This document shows, in pieces, positions 22,224 to 32,928 of a stretch of 64,000 nucleotides of DNA (position 1 is its first letter; every line of letters starts with the position of its first letter). The notes beneath the pieces are model-generated. The model saw only the letters and a list, made by a program, of their open reading frames with translations. It ran no database searches and was not told the DNA's origin. The stretch covers positions 76,613,232 through 76,677,231 of the forward strand of contig CAMZMU010000117.1 in NCBI GenBank assembly GCA_947311845.1, written 5' to 3'. The position numbers and the translations under genes are program-made. Source of the stretch: Poa pratensis. Taxonomy: Eukaryota; Streptophyta; Magnoliopsida; Poales; Poaceae.

Positions 22224-23050
22224 GAAGACTTGCGCGGGGTAGTCTGGGGAGTGGGCCGGGTGCTGCCGCTGCTGCTTCCTTCGTCCGAGCCGTGCTCGGA
22301 GCCGAAAATGGACGCAACGTGGTGGGTACCACAGTCGCTGCCAAGGCTCCTTCCCTGGAGTCCGCGATCTCCGCCGCTGACGCGAGGAGTGATGTCGCCG
22401 TCGTCGACGCGGGCGCGATTGGCTTGTTGACGATCTTGTAAGTTGATGAGACGCGAGTGGCGCGGTGTAGAACGACGCGACTTCCGTCGCGCGCGAAGGT
22501 GTGGTCGACGTAGTCGAAGTTGACGTAGATCTTGGCTTGCCAGCGACGCGATCGAGGTAGTCGAAGTAGACTCGATCCGCGCGGTGGTCGTCGAGGTGGT
22601 CGATGTAGTCGTAGCCGATGCGATCTCCTTGACGGTCGGAGACGCTGATGGCGTGGCCGTGTTGGGCGCGATCTCTGCCGCAGCGGAGGCGGTCGGTGTA
22701 GTCGAGGCGGATGCGATCTTCTCAGCAGTCGAAGATGCTGTCGCCGCAGTCGCAGCAGATGCGATCTCCGCAGCAGGGGGGGCGTGGTTGGGGCAGCCGC
22801 GGCAGATGCGGGTGCTACCACCGCGCGCGGTGCGATCGCCGTGGATCTGAGTACTCCACAGCTGTCTACGAAGTAGTGCATGGTACCGAAGGTGAGGCAC
22901 ATACCTACATGCAGATCGGCGTACACCGAGCGGTGGGCCGGCGGGTGGAAGGTGTACTCGAAGGAGCCGAAGCAGATTGGCTCCTTGGTGATGCAGACGT
23001 CGGTCTTCAAAGTCGATGGAGCCGGTGCGACCATGGTTCCAGCGCTCGTT
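22224..23050 (-). other. Leader region with degenerate low-complexity repeats (nested element)
   Basis: Between primer-binding site and gag. From 22550 to 22850 the plus strand repeats GATGCGATCTC-type phrases at irregular 24-30 base spacing, giving Thr/Ser/Ala-rich translation in one minus frame. Long open frames here have no conserved features. Confidence 0.5.
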
Positions 23051-23072
23051 CTTTCCCACAGACGGCGCCAAT

Positions 23073-23458
23073 TGACGAGGTGTGGACTCGGCAAATCCCT
23101 GGGTTGTGCACCCCGGGTTGATTGAAGGGGAGAGAGATGAGCGCTGGTGATCACGACGGCTGACAAGCAAGGCGTTTACCCAGGTTCAGGCTCCCGGAGG
23201 ATAACACCCTACTTCCTGCTTGTCTGGTATTGAATGGCGAGTTGTGGCTACAATGGCGAGATGGCAATCTCGCTAGGGTTTGTGGTGGCGGCTATGAGCG
23301 TACCCTAGACGAAGGACCCTCCTAGCCTTTATATGGTAGGCTAGGTCTCAGGTGAACGGTGCCGATGGCGCTTACAAGCATGGCTGGGGTGCATGACCTA
23401 ACGTCGACTATCTTGGGCCGCACGTCGTCCTCCTTGGGCCTTCCTTGGGCCCTCGTCA
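23073..23458 (-). repeat. 5' LTR of the nested Tat element
   Basis: On the minus strand it runs from TGACGAGGGCCC (23458) to CACCTCGTCA (23073), with a TATA box CATATAAAGG at about 23326-23335. The primer-binding site TGGCGCCGTCTGTGGG follows at 23070-23055. Confidence 0.85.
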
Positions 23459-23613
23459 TAAGGCTGATAGGCTTGGCGTGACCCAGGTGTCCCCACCATG
23501 GGACAGTAGAAGAGTGACCCCACGACACTCGCCGTGGCCGCATCCTTCCCCTTGTCCGATGGATCGGTGGCGGAGGCAGTTGCAGCGGCACGCTTGATCT
23601 TCTTTGGCGCCAT
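23459..23613 (-). pseudogene. Antisense ORF of the outer Tat element, N-terminal piece
   Basis: Starts MAPKKIKRAAATASAT at 23613 with a basic, nuclear-localisation-like N-terminus. It reads open until the nested LTR at 23458. Together with 17259-17662 it would form one antisense gene interrupted by the nested insertion. The reading frame continues a few residues into the LTR by chance. Confidence 0.4.
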
Positions 23614-25338
23614 TGCGCAAGGAGCAAGCAGCAAGGAGCTTGGGAGGCAGAGCAATGGTGTGCGGAGCGCGAGGAAGAAGAGGAACAGAGGAAGTGAATG
23701 GCAAGTAAATCAAAATCTTGCGCAAATATTGCTACTTACCGCACAACGCAAAACCCATCATAATCTTCCGTCCAAATACACATAGCATCTGGCCGTACAC
23801 GTGGCGAGCGCAGAGAGCAACCGTCGCATCCCACGTTGCCCACTACGCACAAAACCCTAGGAGGTTATGATGGCGCGGCGAAAAATTTGCCACGTCCGGT
23901 GAAATCAAAGCTAAACGGCGTCTTCTGCGGTCAAAACTCTAAACATTGGGCCCACACAGACACGTCTTGTCAAAACGGCGGGCGCACGCCAAAGACGTCA
24001 TGAATGACGTCAGGGGCAGTGATAACGTCCATATTCGAGTGGTGGGTTTGAGACTACAATCGACGCAAGGATTCGACTAGCAAAAGGTACTCCCATGGGA
24101 GCATATCAAAAATTTGTTGCGATTGATCAAAAAAGGAGCAAAATTATTGAGATTATCCTCTACTTCAAACGAAATAAAGCATAATCTCGGGGGATACTCC
24201 CATGGGAGCACTGACGCGCTCCCATAGATTTCAAAGACAAAATATTTCAACTGACAAAAAGCAGTGTAAAAAGATGATTTGAATCCTCTATTGCAAGACA
24301 ATAAACCACAATCTCGGGGGCTACTCCCATGGGAGCGCTGTCGCGCTCCCATAGATTTCCAAACAAGGTAAGAAAAACTCACTCGAATACAGGCTCGATT
24401 GAAAGCATTAAATACTTCACAAAACAAATAATCAAACTTCATAAATTCCCGAGCTATGCCAATCGCAGATGTTTCGGATGCTGCATACGCAAATGCAAAG
24501 GTAAGACCTGCCGAGCAATCGAGATGGGCCGAGGGACGCTCCAACAGTGTTTCCCTTGAAATTTTCCGTGTCAACAGACATGATGAAAATCCTGACAGAC
24601 GCGTTAGGTATCAAAAGATAAACTGCAGAACGAATCAGTAAGACCTACAACGGCCTGAGTCGAGTCTGTCCAGTATGTTCCAGCTTCGAGTCCGGGGACT
24701 TGAACCTGATTGAAGGCTAGTATGGTTTTGCCCAAATGTGCGGTCAACTGAGCTCGATTTTCGAGTGAGTCAGGCCTACTATGTCAATATCCCTAGGCAA
24801 AAATTGCAAAAGTGTTCCAGCTTCGAGTCCGGGGACTCGAACCTGATTGAAGGCTAGTATGGTTTCGCCCAAATGTGCGGTTAACTGAGCTCGATTTTCG
24901 AGTGAGTCAGGCCTACTATGTCAATATCCCTAGGCAAAAATTGCAAAAGTGTTCCAGCTTCGAGTCCGGGGACTCGAACCTGATTGAAGGCTAATATGGT
25001 TTCGCCCGAATGTGCGGTTAACTGAGCTCGATTTTCGAGTGAGTCAGGCCTACTATGTCAATATCCCTAGACAAAATCTTTCGACTGTGTTCCAGGCTCG
25101 AATCCAGGGACTCGAGTCTGACTGGAGATTAGTAAGGTTTTTTGCTCAAGTAAGCAGTTAGCTGAACTCGGTACTCGAGTGAGTCAAGCCTATTATGTTA
25201 ATTTCCCTTGGTTCGCATACGCATACAATCGAAGCAAGTTAAGAGTATGAGGATTACGTCGGATCAGAAGTATAAAAGCAAAGACTATGACGTGCACGAT
25301 GAAGGGAGCACATGCTCGATTCTTCGAGTCAAGCAAGT
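23614..25338 (+). repeat. 3' non-coding region of the outer Tat element with repeats
   Basis: Holds two copies of an 'ATCTCGGGGG(C/A)TACTCCCATGGGAGC' block (24186-24236 and 24312-24361), a perfect 10-bp-stem hairpin (24329-24352) and a 137-bp tandem array (24677-25226). No sense coding capacity. Confidence 0.75.
24677..25226 (+). repeat. 137-bp tandem repeat, about four units
   Basis: Units begin GTTCCAGCTTCGAGTCCGGG at 24677, 24814 and 24951 with only scattered differences. A diverged fourth unit begins at 25089. The array lies in the 3' untranslated part of the outer Tat-lineage element. Confidence 0.95.
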
Positions 25339-25351
25339 ACTCGGGGGCTAA
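25339..25351 (+). other. Polypurine tract of the outer Tat element
   Basis: ACTCGGGGGCTAA directly precedes the 3' LTR TG at 25352. Related cores recur in the minisatellite at 16978-17175. Confidence 0.7.
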
Positions 25352-25824
25352 TGACGAGGTTATGCTCTGTGGGTACCCCAGCTCAAGGGTACCTAGTGCA
25401 CGTGATGATCAAAGAAGCCCAAGAATTAATCGAAGCCCATGAAGGAAGGCCTAAAACGAAGAGTGTTTTCCAAGTTAGATCAAGTTATAGTCGGTTAAGG
25501 CTTTCCATATATGTAACCTTGGTCGGTTATGTTTCCCGAGACCCAGCCTCCTATATAAAGGCTGGGAGGGTGATCGATCAAGGCAAGCAATCCATAGCCA
25601 CCAAAACCTCGACGAGATCTGCTGCTCGTCGAACCCTTGTAACCTCCATATTCAAACCATAAACACAAACAAGCAGGAAGTAGGGGTTTTACCCCACTCG
25701 AGGGCCCTGAACCTGGGTAAATCCAGCTTGTCAGCCGTCGATTCCACCAATACTACGCGTCCTCTACCACACAATCAACCCTAGGTATAGCAACCATGGG
25801 ACTTGCCGAGGGCACACTTCGACA
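25352..25824 (+). repeat. 3' LTR of the Tat-lineage element
   Basis: 473 bp, 467 identical to the 5' LTR, with the same TATATAAAG promoter (25552-25560). It is followed by the TSD GAAGC at 25825-25829 and then resumed LINE ORF1 sequence. Confidence 0.95.
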
Positions 25825-25829
25825 GAAGC

Positions 25830-27469
25830 CGACTGATGTTGAGCCCATGGCGGAATTGACACCAACCTGGGTGCATGTGACTGGTGTGCCAAACTCAGTG
25901 CGCCACTTTCTGGGTCTTTGGGCTGTGGGTAATCTCATTGGGAAGACTATGGATGTGGACTTGTTGGCTCTCAGGCGTCATAATGTGGCTAGGATTCTAG
26001 TGGCCATTCGTAACCCCAACCTTTTTGAGACAAGAAAGGTCAAGACCGATGCATTCCTGTTACTCGAAGGATACTCCTTTCAGTTCACCAAGGAGGCGGC
26101 GGACTATGTCGCCGAACCGGATTTTGTACCTTTCATCTGGAAGAGGAATGAGAAGGATGATGATGCAAAGGGAATGGAGTATAAAGATCATGATGTGACT
26201 CATATGAGTGTGACACCGACAGCCGATGATGGAGATACCCACATGCCTCAAGCTAATGCTACGGGGCCGGGGGGCTCGACACTTGGGCTAGTCGGGTCCG
26301 TTGATGTGTTCCATGGTATCGCTGCAACCCCGATCAACAAAAATCCGCAAACTCCTAGGGGCAAGGAGATAGTCGAGCAGCTGGTCTCGGCTAGGAAACT
26401 CACAACTGCTACAGTATAGGAAAAGATGGTTACCGATGCTGGTTGTAATCTTGTGGGATGGTCTGCTTCGGTGGGCTCGTCGGCGTCGCTAGGGGCAGCG
26501 GATAGCGCGCCGCAGCGGCTTACCTGCTTCGACCGGCCTGCACCGGGAGATGGACCGCAGCCGGTCACGGCGTCGCCCCTGGCGGTCTCCGACAGCCCGG
26601 GTGGCGCTGCTGGGCTGGTCTCCCATGCTTGGCTATAGCCGCGATCTCCGTCGCCCATGGCGACTGCCAGCAGCCCGACGGGAGGCACTGCTGGGCCAAG
26701 GGCAGTGGATGCTCTGCTACTGCCGTCGCCTCAGGCGGAGGAGATGTCCGGGTCGCCCTTTGGGCCGGACGTGGAGGCGACAGCGTGCCCAGGCGGGACG
26801 CGCTCCAGGGTGGAGTCTGCCGTCCCTTCGACGGACGCGCAGATTCACCACCCGGCTGGGCTGGCGATCGGTGGCATTACGACGACGAGCCAGGAGATGC
26901 CGCGGGGGGTGGTTTCTACCTCACCATCACCTCCCCCTGTGGCGACGCCATTGAGGAGGAGCGAGAGGCACAATGTGGCCATCGACGACTCCTCCGCTAC
27001 GGATGAGGACTCCATGGCGAAGGCGGTGAAGCGCAAGGCCGAGCTGAACATGGATGCGCCTGGTATGAACACACACCCAAAATCATTCCTTACATTTTCA
27101 AATTCAAGCATTGCTTCTAAATTGAATAGTGTAGGACTTTCTTTGGGTAATAGTGCTGAAAACATTGCAATGTCGACTAATACACTAAGACGATTGGAAT
27201 ATGATCGGTTAACAGTCACTCCAAAAGTCTCGTGTAAGTCGCACATTACCAAATTGGATGAGGAGGAGCAAAATGACACAATTGATGTCCAGCTCCTCTC
27301 ACATCTAGTAGGTGATGTATCGGAGGGTGGCTTAGACGAGGCCAGGCTTAGTTCATTATTTGATCTGAGAGCATCTGACCGGAAGTCCAAAGCTGACTCT
27401 AATAAGAAAAATAAAAAATCGCCATGGAAAAAGGCGAAGTTCTCCACTCCTCCAATTGTTTCCCGATGA
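25830..27469 (+). pseudogene. LINE ORF1, C-terminal part
   Basis: Resumes the DUF4283-like region in frame with the sequence before 12637 once one TSD copy is ignored. The WVHVTGVPNSVRHF and WAVGNLIGKTMDVD blocks are typical of plant LINE ORF1. A stop at 26417-26419 and frame changes to about 26657 interrupt it. The final segment (to 27469) has the conserved Ser-rich and RKSKADSNKKNKKSPW basic tail. It overlaps the start of ORF2 by about 45 bases. Confidence 0.8.
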
Positions 27470-30400
27470 ATGGCATATTCGAGAATAGCAGAGGTCTTCG
27501 TGACTTGGCTAAACACGCTCGTATCGCTGATTCTATTCGGGATCATCGTTTGGATTTTGTGGGAATTTCCGAAACTGGTAAACGGGACTTCTCTGCGAGT
27601 CTACTCAACCGCTTGTCTGGTGGGGTAGAATTCACATGGAAATCCCGTCCGCCACTTGGTAGGTCTGGAGGCATTTTACTAGGCGTCAGAACAGAAACCA
27701 TGGATGTATTGGCTAGTTCGGAAGGGGAATTTCATATTAAGTTCCACATCCGTAACAAAGCCGACAACTTCACATGGAGTCTTATTGCTGTGTACGGTGC
27801 CACCCAGGATGAGCATAAGTCTGCTTTTCTCAGAGAATTGGTTAACCTGGTGAAAGACAATCCATATCCTATAATTATAGGTGGTGATTTCAATTTACTA
27901 AGGTTCCCACATGAGAAGAGTAGAGGCAGATTTGACAACCGGTGGCCTCTCTTATTTAACGCTGTCATTGACAGTCTTAGTTTAAGAGAGGTCTCCATGA
28001 CTGGGAGGCAATACACTTGGGATAATAGCCTCCCAGAGCCAACATACGAAAAGTTGGACCGTGTATTGATGGACTCGGATTGGGAAATTAAATACCCACT
28101 GGTCTCAGTACTGGTCCTCGAACGTATAGAGGCGTTGTCAGATCATGCACCCATACTTCTAACCACGGGAACACCTAATCTATCTAGTAAACACCAATTC
28201 AAATTTGAATTGGGTTGGCTACATAGGGAAGGTTTTTTCGAAATGGTCAAGACAGTGTGGGAGAGACCAGTGCCTGGTGTTACCCCAATTCAAAGGTGGA
28301 ATAACAAAATAAGCGCATTGCGCAAACACCTGAAGGGTTGGGCTAAACATATGGTAGGGCAGTTAAAAAATGAGAAGCTTCGGTTGTCATCTATTATTGA
28401 TGAACTTGAAGCTTTTGCGGAAGTTAGACCGTTGTCAACGCAAGAGATTGAATTTAAAAATCGATCTAATGCTGAGATGGCGGACCTTCTTCATGAAGAG
28501 GAATTTAAGTGGTACCAACGGTCGAAAGCCCAATTTATATTGGAAGGAGACTCAAACACGAGATACTTTCATAGTCTTGCTAATGGCAGACATAGGAAGA
28601 AACTCATTCATTCTCTTATCCAGGAGGAGGGCACGATCGAAGGCCATGAGAAATTAAAATCCTACATCACGAAGTACTATAAAAAATTGTTTGGTGAGCC
28701 GGATGCAGATAATTTCGCACTCGACGAATCACAAACGAATGATATTCCGCAAGTTTCCGATCAGGAAAATGCGCACTTGACAGCCCCCTACTCTGAGGAG
28801 GAGGTGAAGAAGGCGGTTTTTCAAATGGAACACAACAAAGCGCCGGGTCCGGATGGTTTTCCTGCTGAGTTTTATCAAACTTTTTGGGAAGTAATCCAGT
28901 CGGACTTGCTCAAAATGTTTCATGCATTGCATGTCAGACAACTCGAGCTATTTCGCCTAAATTTCGGTGAGATAATTTTGTTGCCAAAGGTTGATGGAGC
29001 AGAAAGGATTCAACAATATAGACCTATCTGTCTTCTGAACGTTAGCTTCAAAATATTCACTAAAACCACTACTATTAGGCTTAACTCGGTGGCTGATCAC
29101 GTTGTGAGACCAACTCAGACGGCTCTCATTCAAGGGCGCAACATACTAGATTGTGTTGTGGTATTGCACGAAATGGTTCATGAGATGCATCGAAAAAACT
29201 AAATGGAGTAATCCTAAAAATTGACTTCGAGAAGGCATACGACAAAATCAAATGGTCTTTCCTCCAACAAACACTCAGGATGAAAGGTTTTTCAGATGAG
29301 TGGCGGGCAATGATACACAATTTCATTTCTGGAGGAAGTGTCGCCATCAAAGTTAATAACGATGTTGGTAGATACTTCCAGACAAAGAAAGGATTGAGAC
29401 AAGGCGACCCATTATCACCAATACTATTTAATATAGTGGCTGATATGCTAGCCATTATCATTGAACGTGCGAAGTTGGATGGGCAAATTGTTGGAGTGGT
29501 CCCGCACCTAGTGGATGGCGGTCTGTCTATTTTACAATACGCTGACGATACAATTCTTTTTATGGAACATGACATGGAAAAAGCTCGAAATCTGAAATTA
29601 ATTTTGGCAGCGTTCGAGCAACTTTCCGGTCTAAAAATTAATTTCCATAAAATTGAAGTGTTTTCTTTTGGCGAGGCTCATGACGAGGCAGCCCTATATG
29701 CGAGCTCTTTGGCTGTGGGCTTGGCCAGTTTCCAATAAGCTACCTTGGCATTCCTATTCACTTTAGGAAGCTAACGATTGCTCAATGGAAGCACGTCGAG
29801 GAAAGACTACAAAAAAGGCTAACCAGCTGGAAAGTAAAACTGCTATCTCTTGGTGGTAGATTGGTTCTCGTAAATTCAGTACTCACTAATATGGTCTTGT
29901 ATATGATTTCTTTCTTCCAATTACCAAAAGGAGTCTTGCATCGATTGGATTACATTCGATCTAGATTCTTCTGGCAAGGGGATAACGAAAAAAAGAAATA
30001 CCGGCTGGCTAAATGGGATGTAGTGTGCCGTCCTAAGGATCATGGAGGCCTTGGGATTCATGACCTACAGGTCAAGAATAGAGCACTCCTCGGTAAGTGG
30101 CTGTTTAAGCTGCTCACCGAAGATGGGGTGTGGCAAACTCTTCTCAGGAGAAAGTACTTAGGATCGAGTGTGTTATCACAGGTGACTTCGAAACCAGGTG
30201 ATTCCCACTTTTGGTCTGGACTTATGGCGACGAATAAATTCTTCTTTCCATATGGTTCTTTTTCCATTAAGGATGGATCGGAGATAAGGTTCTGGGAGGA
30301 TAGGTGGCTAGGTGCTACCCCTCTCCGTGAACAATATCCAGCGTTGTATGATATAGTCCGTGGACGTCACAAGAGTGATACGCTCGCCCAAGTTTTGGTT

Positions 30401-31107
30401 GATAATCACCCAATTGTGACGTTCCGACGAGATCTTGTTGGTCCAAGACTGGCAGCTTGGCACGAGTTGCTACAGCGACTAGCGGCTGTCAATTTGACAC
30501 AAGGGACCGATGAATTTCGGTGGAATTTACACAATAGTGGAAAATTCTCGGTGGACTCTATGTATACTGCACTAATCCAGCCAGAAGTGCCAGTAGATAA
30601 TAATAAGAAAATCTGGAAGATGAAGATCCCACTAAAAAACAAGGTTTTTGCGTGGTATCTACCTCGAGGGGTTATTCTTACTAAGGACAACCTTGCAAAA
30701 CGCAATTGGCACGGGAGTAAGGAGTGTGTCTTCTGTCCTAAGGACGAGACAATCAAACACTTATTCTTTGAGTGCAAATTTGCTAGTTCTATATGGTCAA
30801 TCATTCAAATAGGTTCTACTATATACCCTCCAAAAAGCGTTGCGAATATTTTTGGCAACTGGCTGAATGGGTGGATAATAGGTTTAAACAACTTATTAGA
30901 GTGGCAGCGCTTGCCGTAATATGGTCGCTTTGGCTATGTAGAAATGACAAGGTTTTTAATGATAAAAATTGCTCTCTTATGCAGGTTATCTACCGGACTA
31001 CTGCTACTCTCCGCTCGTGGTCTCAGTTGCAACGTGTGGGGCATCAAGACCTGTTTATGGAGGTCTGTACAAGACTGGTGGACACGGCGAGAGACTTTTT
31101 ATCCTGA
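27424..31107 (+). pseudogene. LINE ORF2: endonuclease and reverse transcriptase
   Basis: The first frame (27424-29202, 592 codons) contains an apurinic-type endonuclease. It begins GIFENSRGL, where the usual Trp before the catalytic Asn is Glu, and has GGDFNLL (27880s) and SDHAPI (28138). The reverse transcriptase starts with NKAPGPDGFPAEF and QYRPICLLN. A frameshift at an A-run near 29195 moves the catalytic part to 29220-29738, with LRQGDPLSPILF and YADD at 29538-29549. Another shift near 29720 leads to 29861-30919, which ends in a zf-RVT domain (WKMKIPLKNKVFAW, CVFCPKDETIKHLFFEC). A last shift near 30880 gives the tail WSLWLCRNDKVF. Three frameshifts make it non-functional. Confidence 0.88.
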
Positions 31108-31280
31108 CATGGATGGCAGCATAATTTGCGGATTGGCCCTCCACCACCATAGGCGTTTTTACAATTTCTCATTCTGATATGTAATGCGCCTTTTGTTTAT
31201 GTTTCGAACTTCAGACTTGTTTCGGCTGTGTGCATCTTGGTTATGCAGAGGCTGGGTGTAATACTTAAACCTTTTAAGTA

Positions 31281-31306
31281 ATAAAGCTCCCTTTATCTAA
31301 AAAAAA
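31281..31306 (+). terminator. LINE 3' end and poly(A) tail
   Basis: AATAAAGCTCCCTTTATCT is followed by eight A (31299-31306). Upstream TATGCAGAGGCTGGGTG is the 3'-UTR signature of grass LINEs, also seen on the minus strand at about 62200-62220. Confidence 0.75.
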
Positions 31307-31780
31307 GGAAATGCTGATGTTCAGGCGGAGGATTCCTCTCGGGTGTCCTCCGGTTTGGCAGCGTGCCACGCATCCCTGAATTCTTTTGTTTGACAGTGTG
31401 TCGTTATTGCATTGTTGTGTTGTATTCAACATATCTCCTTCCAGGGCTGGTAGTTGGATCTTTGTTGTTCGTAATGCAATTCGGTACTAAGTCATTGTAA
31501 GCAGTACTCATGCTTGCCCATAGCACCTGTTTGCTCCTGCTGCGTGTAACACAAAATTGCTTCTGATTGTTACTTCAGTGCTCCTTTCTTAAGTTATTCA
31601 TGTATCCTCTTCCTTCTCTTACCACATGTATATGTCTGTAAAATGCAGAACAATTGAACAGCAGGGCAGGGATGTGATCACTTGCCCTGCGCTGCACACC
31701 GCTGGTTGGGCTCATCACTTCAGCTGGACGCTGAGCCTGGATGCTTCAAGGCAGCCCAGCCTCACCGTGCAGTCGACGCT
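31307..31780. other. Flanking sequence, no gene recognised
   Basis: Low-repeat sequence between LINE and copia-like LTR. A splice-acceptor-like TGCAG at 31645 precedes a GC-rich stretch that could be an exon remnant, but no protein family is evident. Confidence 0.35.
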
Positions 31781-31784
31781 TTCC

Positions 31785-32780
31785 TGTGTGGAAATTGTAA
31801 AACCCTAATATTTGTCGTTATATTGATTGGACCCTCGTGGGTTTATATGGACGTACAAAGGGGTAGAGGATTGGAGTACAAGACAAGTCATACTAGGTTT
31901 AAACCGAGTCTATTTCTGACTATAGAATACACCAATATCTCTACGTATTATACTCTAACATTCCCCCTCAGTCGTAGCGGGAGTGAAACGGACGATTGCG
32001 GCTGGTTTTAAAGGCTCGTGTATCCGTCGTTCCTCCTCTCCGTCATTCCTCCTCTCCGTAGTCACAGCGGGAGTGGCGTGGACGCAAGTGACGACGCGGA
32101 CGCTGTTGACTGTAGTTGTTGCCGATGTGTTGCTGTAGACGTTGCCATGGATGTCGATGTCGAGGTAGACGGTCGTGATGTATCTGTGGTCGATGTTGTC
32201 GTAGTCATGGTTGTTGTAGCCGATAGCGCCGGAGGCGCAAAAAAAAATTGCGCGGTTTTGGTCGTAGTGTCTTAGGTTTTGTGCGGCGGCGGCAGAGATC
32301 TGTGGCGGCGACGGGTTTTTGTTTTGTCATAGTGAGGCGGCGGTAGTTATCTGCGGCGGCGGCATGTTTTTGGTCATTGTGCGGCAACGGTAGAGATCTG
32401 CGGCGGCGGCGGGTTTTTGGTCGGCGGAGGCAAAATACCACGTGAATGTAGACCTTAGCGTACAGCTCGAAGACGTGATTTGGCTCGGTGTAGTTCGGAT
32501 CGATCAAGTGCAGATCGGTAACGTAGCTAGCGTGTTGACGCATGGGAGGTCGATGAAGTTCGATTGGAGTAGGCCGCATCCTTTCGTGACTCTCGTGATG
32601 CATGCATGTTCTGTGCTTCTCATCTCGTCTCCTAGAGCACTGTTGATGGCAGATCGGTTCGCACCAAGCCGTGCGTGGTCGCATGAAGCAACTCGGCGGC
32701 GAGGCGTGTTGTGCTGATGTAAACATGCAGGCGGACAGTCCGTCGGACGTGACGGACAGTCCGTCAGACACACTTTATGC
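31785..32780 (+). mobile_element. Copia-like LTR end and leader remnant
   Basis: The stretch to 31960 ends TACTCTAACA, followed by TTCCCCCTCAGTCGTAGCGGG, the LTR-end and leader style of several grass copia elements. The leader continues GC-rich, with three roughly 50-bp repeats of a 'GCGGCGGCGG...AGATCTG...GGGTTTTTG' unit (32280-32423). No gag or pol follows. The LTR start is only approximate. Confidence 0.4.
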
Positions 32781-32928
32781 TAATCCTTTCCAGCGAATCT
32801 TGTTTAACCAATCACATAATCGCCGGATGAGCAGGCGTGGCGGACGGAAGTTTCGTCGGGGCGGGCGGGCGTCCGCCTATGCCTATGTTGATGCTGGCGG
32901 AGATCTGAGCTGCTCGCCTGCTCCAGAT

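Larger units (their letters stand above)
17665..23458 (-). mobile_element. Nested, inverted Tat-lineage gypsy element, 3'-truncated
   Basis: A minus-strand element with 5' LTR (23073-23458), primer-binding site, leader, gag, protease, reverse transcriptase and part of RNase H. Sequence ends inside RNase H near 17665. Integrase, 3' untranslated region and 3' LTR are missing, and the bases next to the LTR (TAAGG, 23459-23463) have no partner on the left. A deletion therefore removed its 3' end, probably with some host element sequence. It is related to, but distinct from, the outer element: LTR of 386 versus 473 bp, sharing TGACGAGG...CTCG(A/T)CA ends. Confidence 0.85.
12638..25824 (+). mobile_element. 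Non-autonomous Ty3/gypsy Tat-lineage element (gag-PR only)
   Basis: Two 473-bp LTRs flank an internal region with primer-binding site, gag, protease, PPT-like minisatellite, antisense ORF pieces and a 137-bp tandem repeat. No sense-strand reverse transcriptase, RNase H or integrase is present. The only polymerase genes belong to the inverted nested element. gag and PR resemble those of the nested RIRE2/Retand-like element. The LTRs differ at 6 of 473 sites, all transitions, which at the commonly used grass rate of 1.3e-8 gives roughly half a million years (inference). Confidence 0.85.
10692..31306 (+). mobile_element. L1-type LINE, split by a nested 13.2-kb LTR element
   Basis: Two parts, 10692-12637 and 25830-31306, form one LINE of about 7.4 kb once the nested element and one TSD copy are set aside. 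It has ORF1 (zinc knuckles and a DUF4283-like region), an overlapping ORF2 (endonuclease, reverse transcriptase, zf-RVT), and a 3' end with AATAAAG followed by an A8 tail (31299-31306). The 5' GC-rich start and near-complete ORF set suggest an almost full-length copy. Frameshifts in both ORFs show it is dead. A clear LINE TSD was not found. Confidence 0.85.

Noticed and set aside
21970..23170. Two overlapping minus-strand frames of 316 and 398 codons
   Set aside because: Low-complexity repeats in the leader of the nested Tat element keep several frames open; no domain is present and part overlaps the LTR.
24077..24574. 165-codon minus-strand frame in the outer Tat element
   Set aside because: It crosses palindromic repeat blocks and shows no conservation; probably accidental.
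10666..31322. TSD of the large LINE from GGAAATACTATTGT versus GGAAATGCTGATGT
   Set aside because: Only about 11 of 14 bases match; too weak to call without an empty site.
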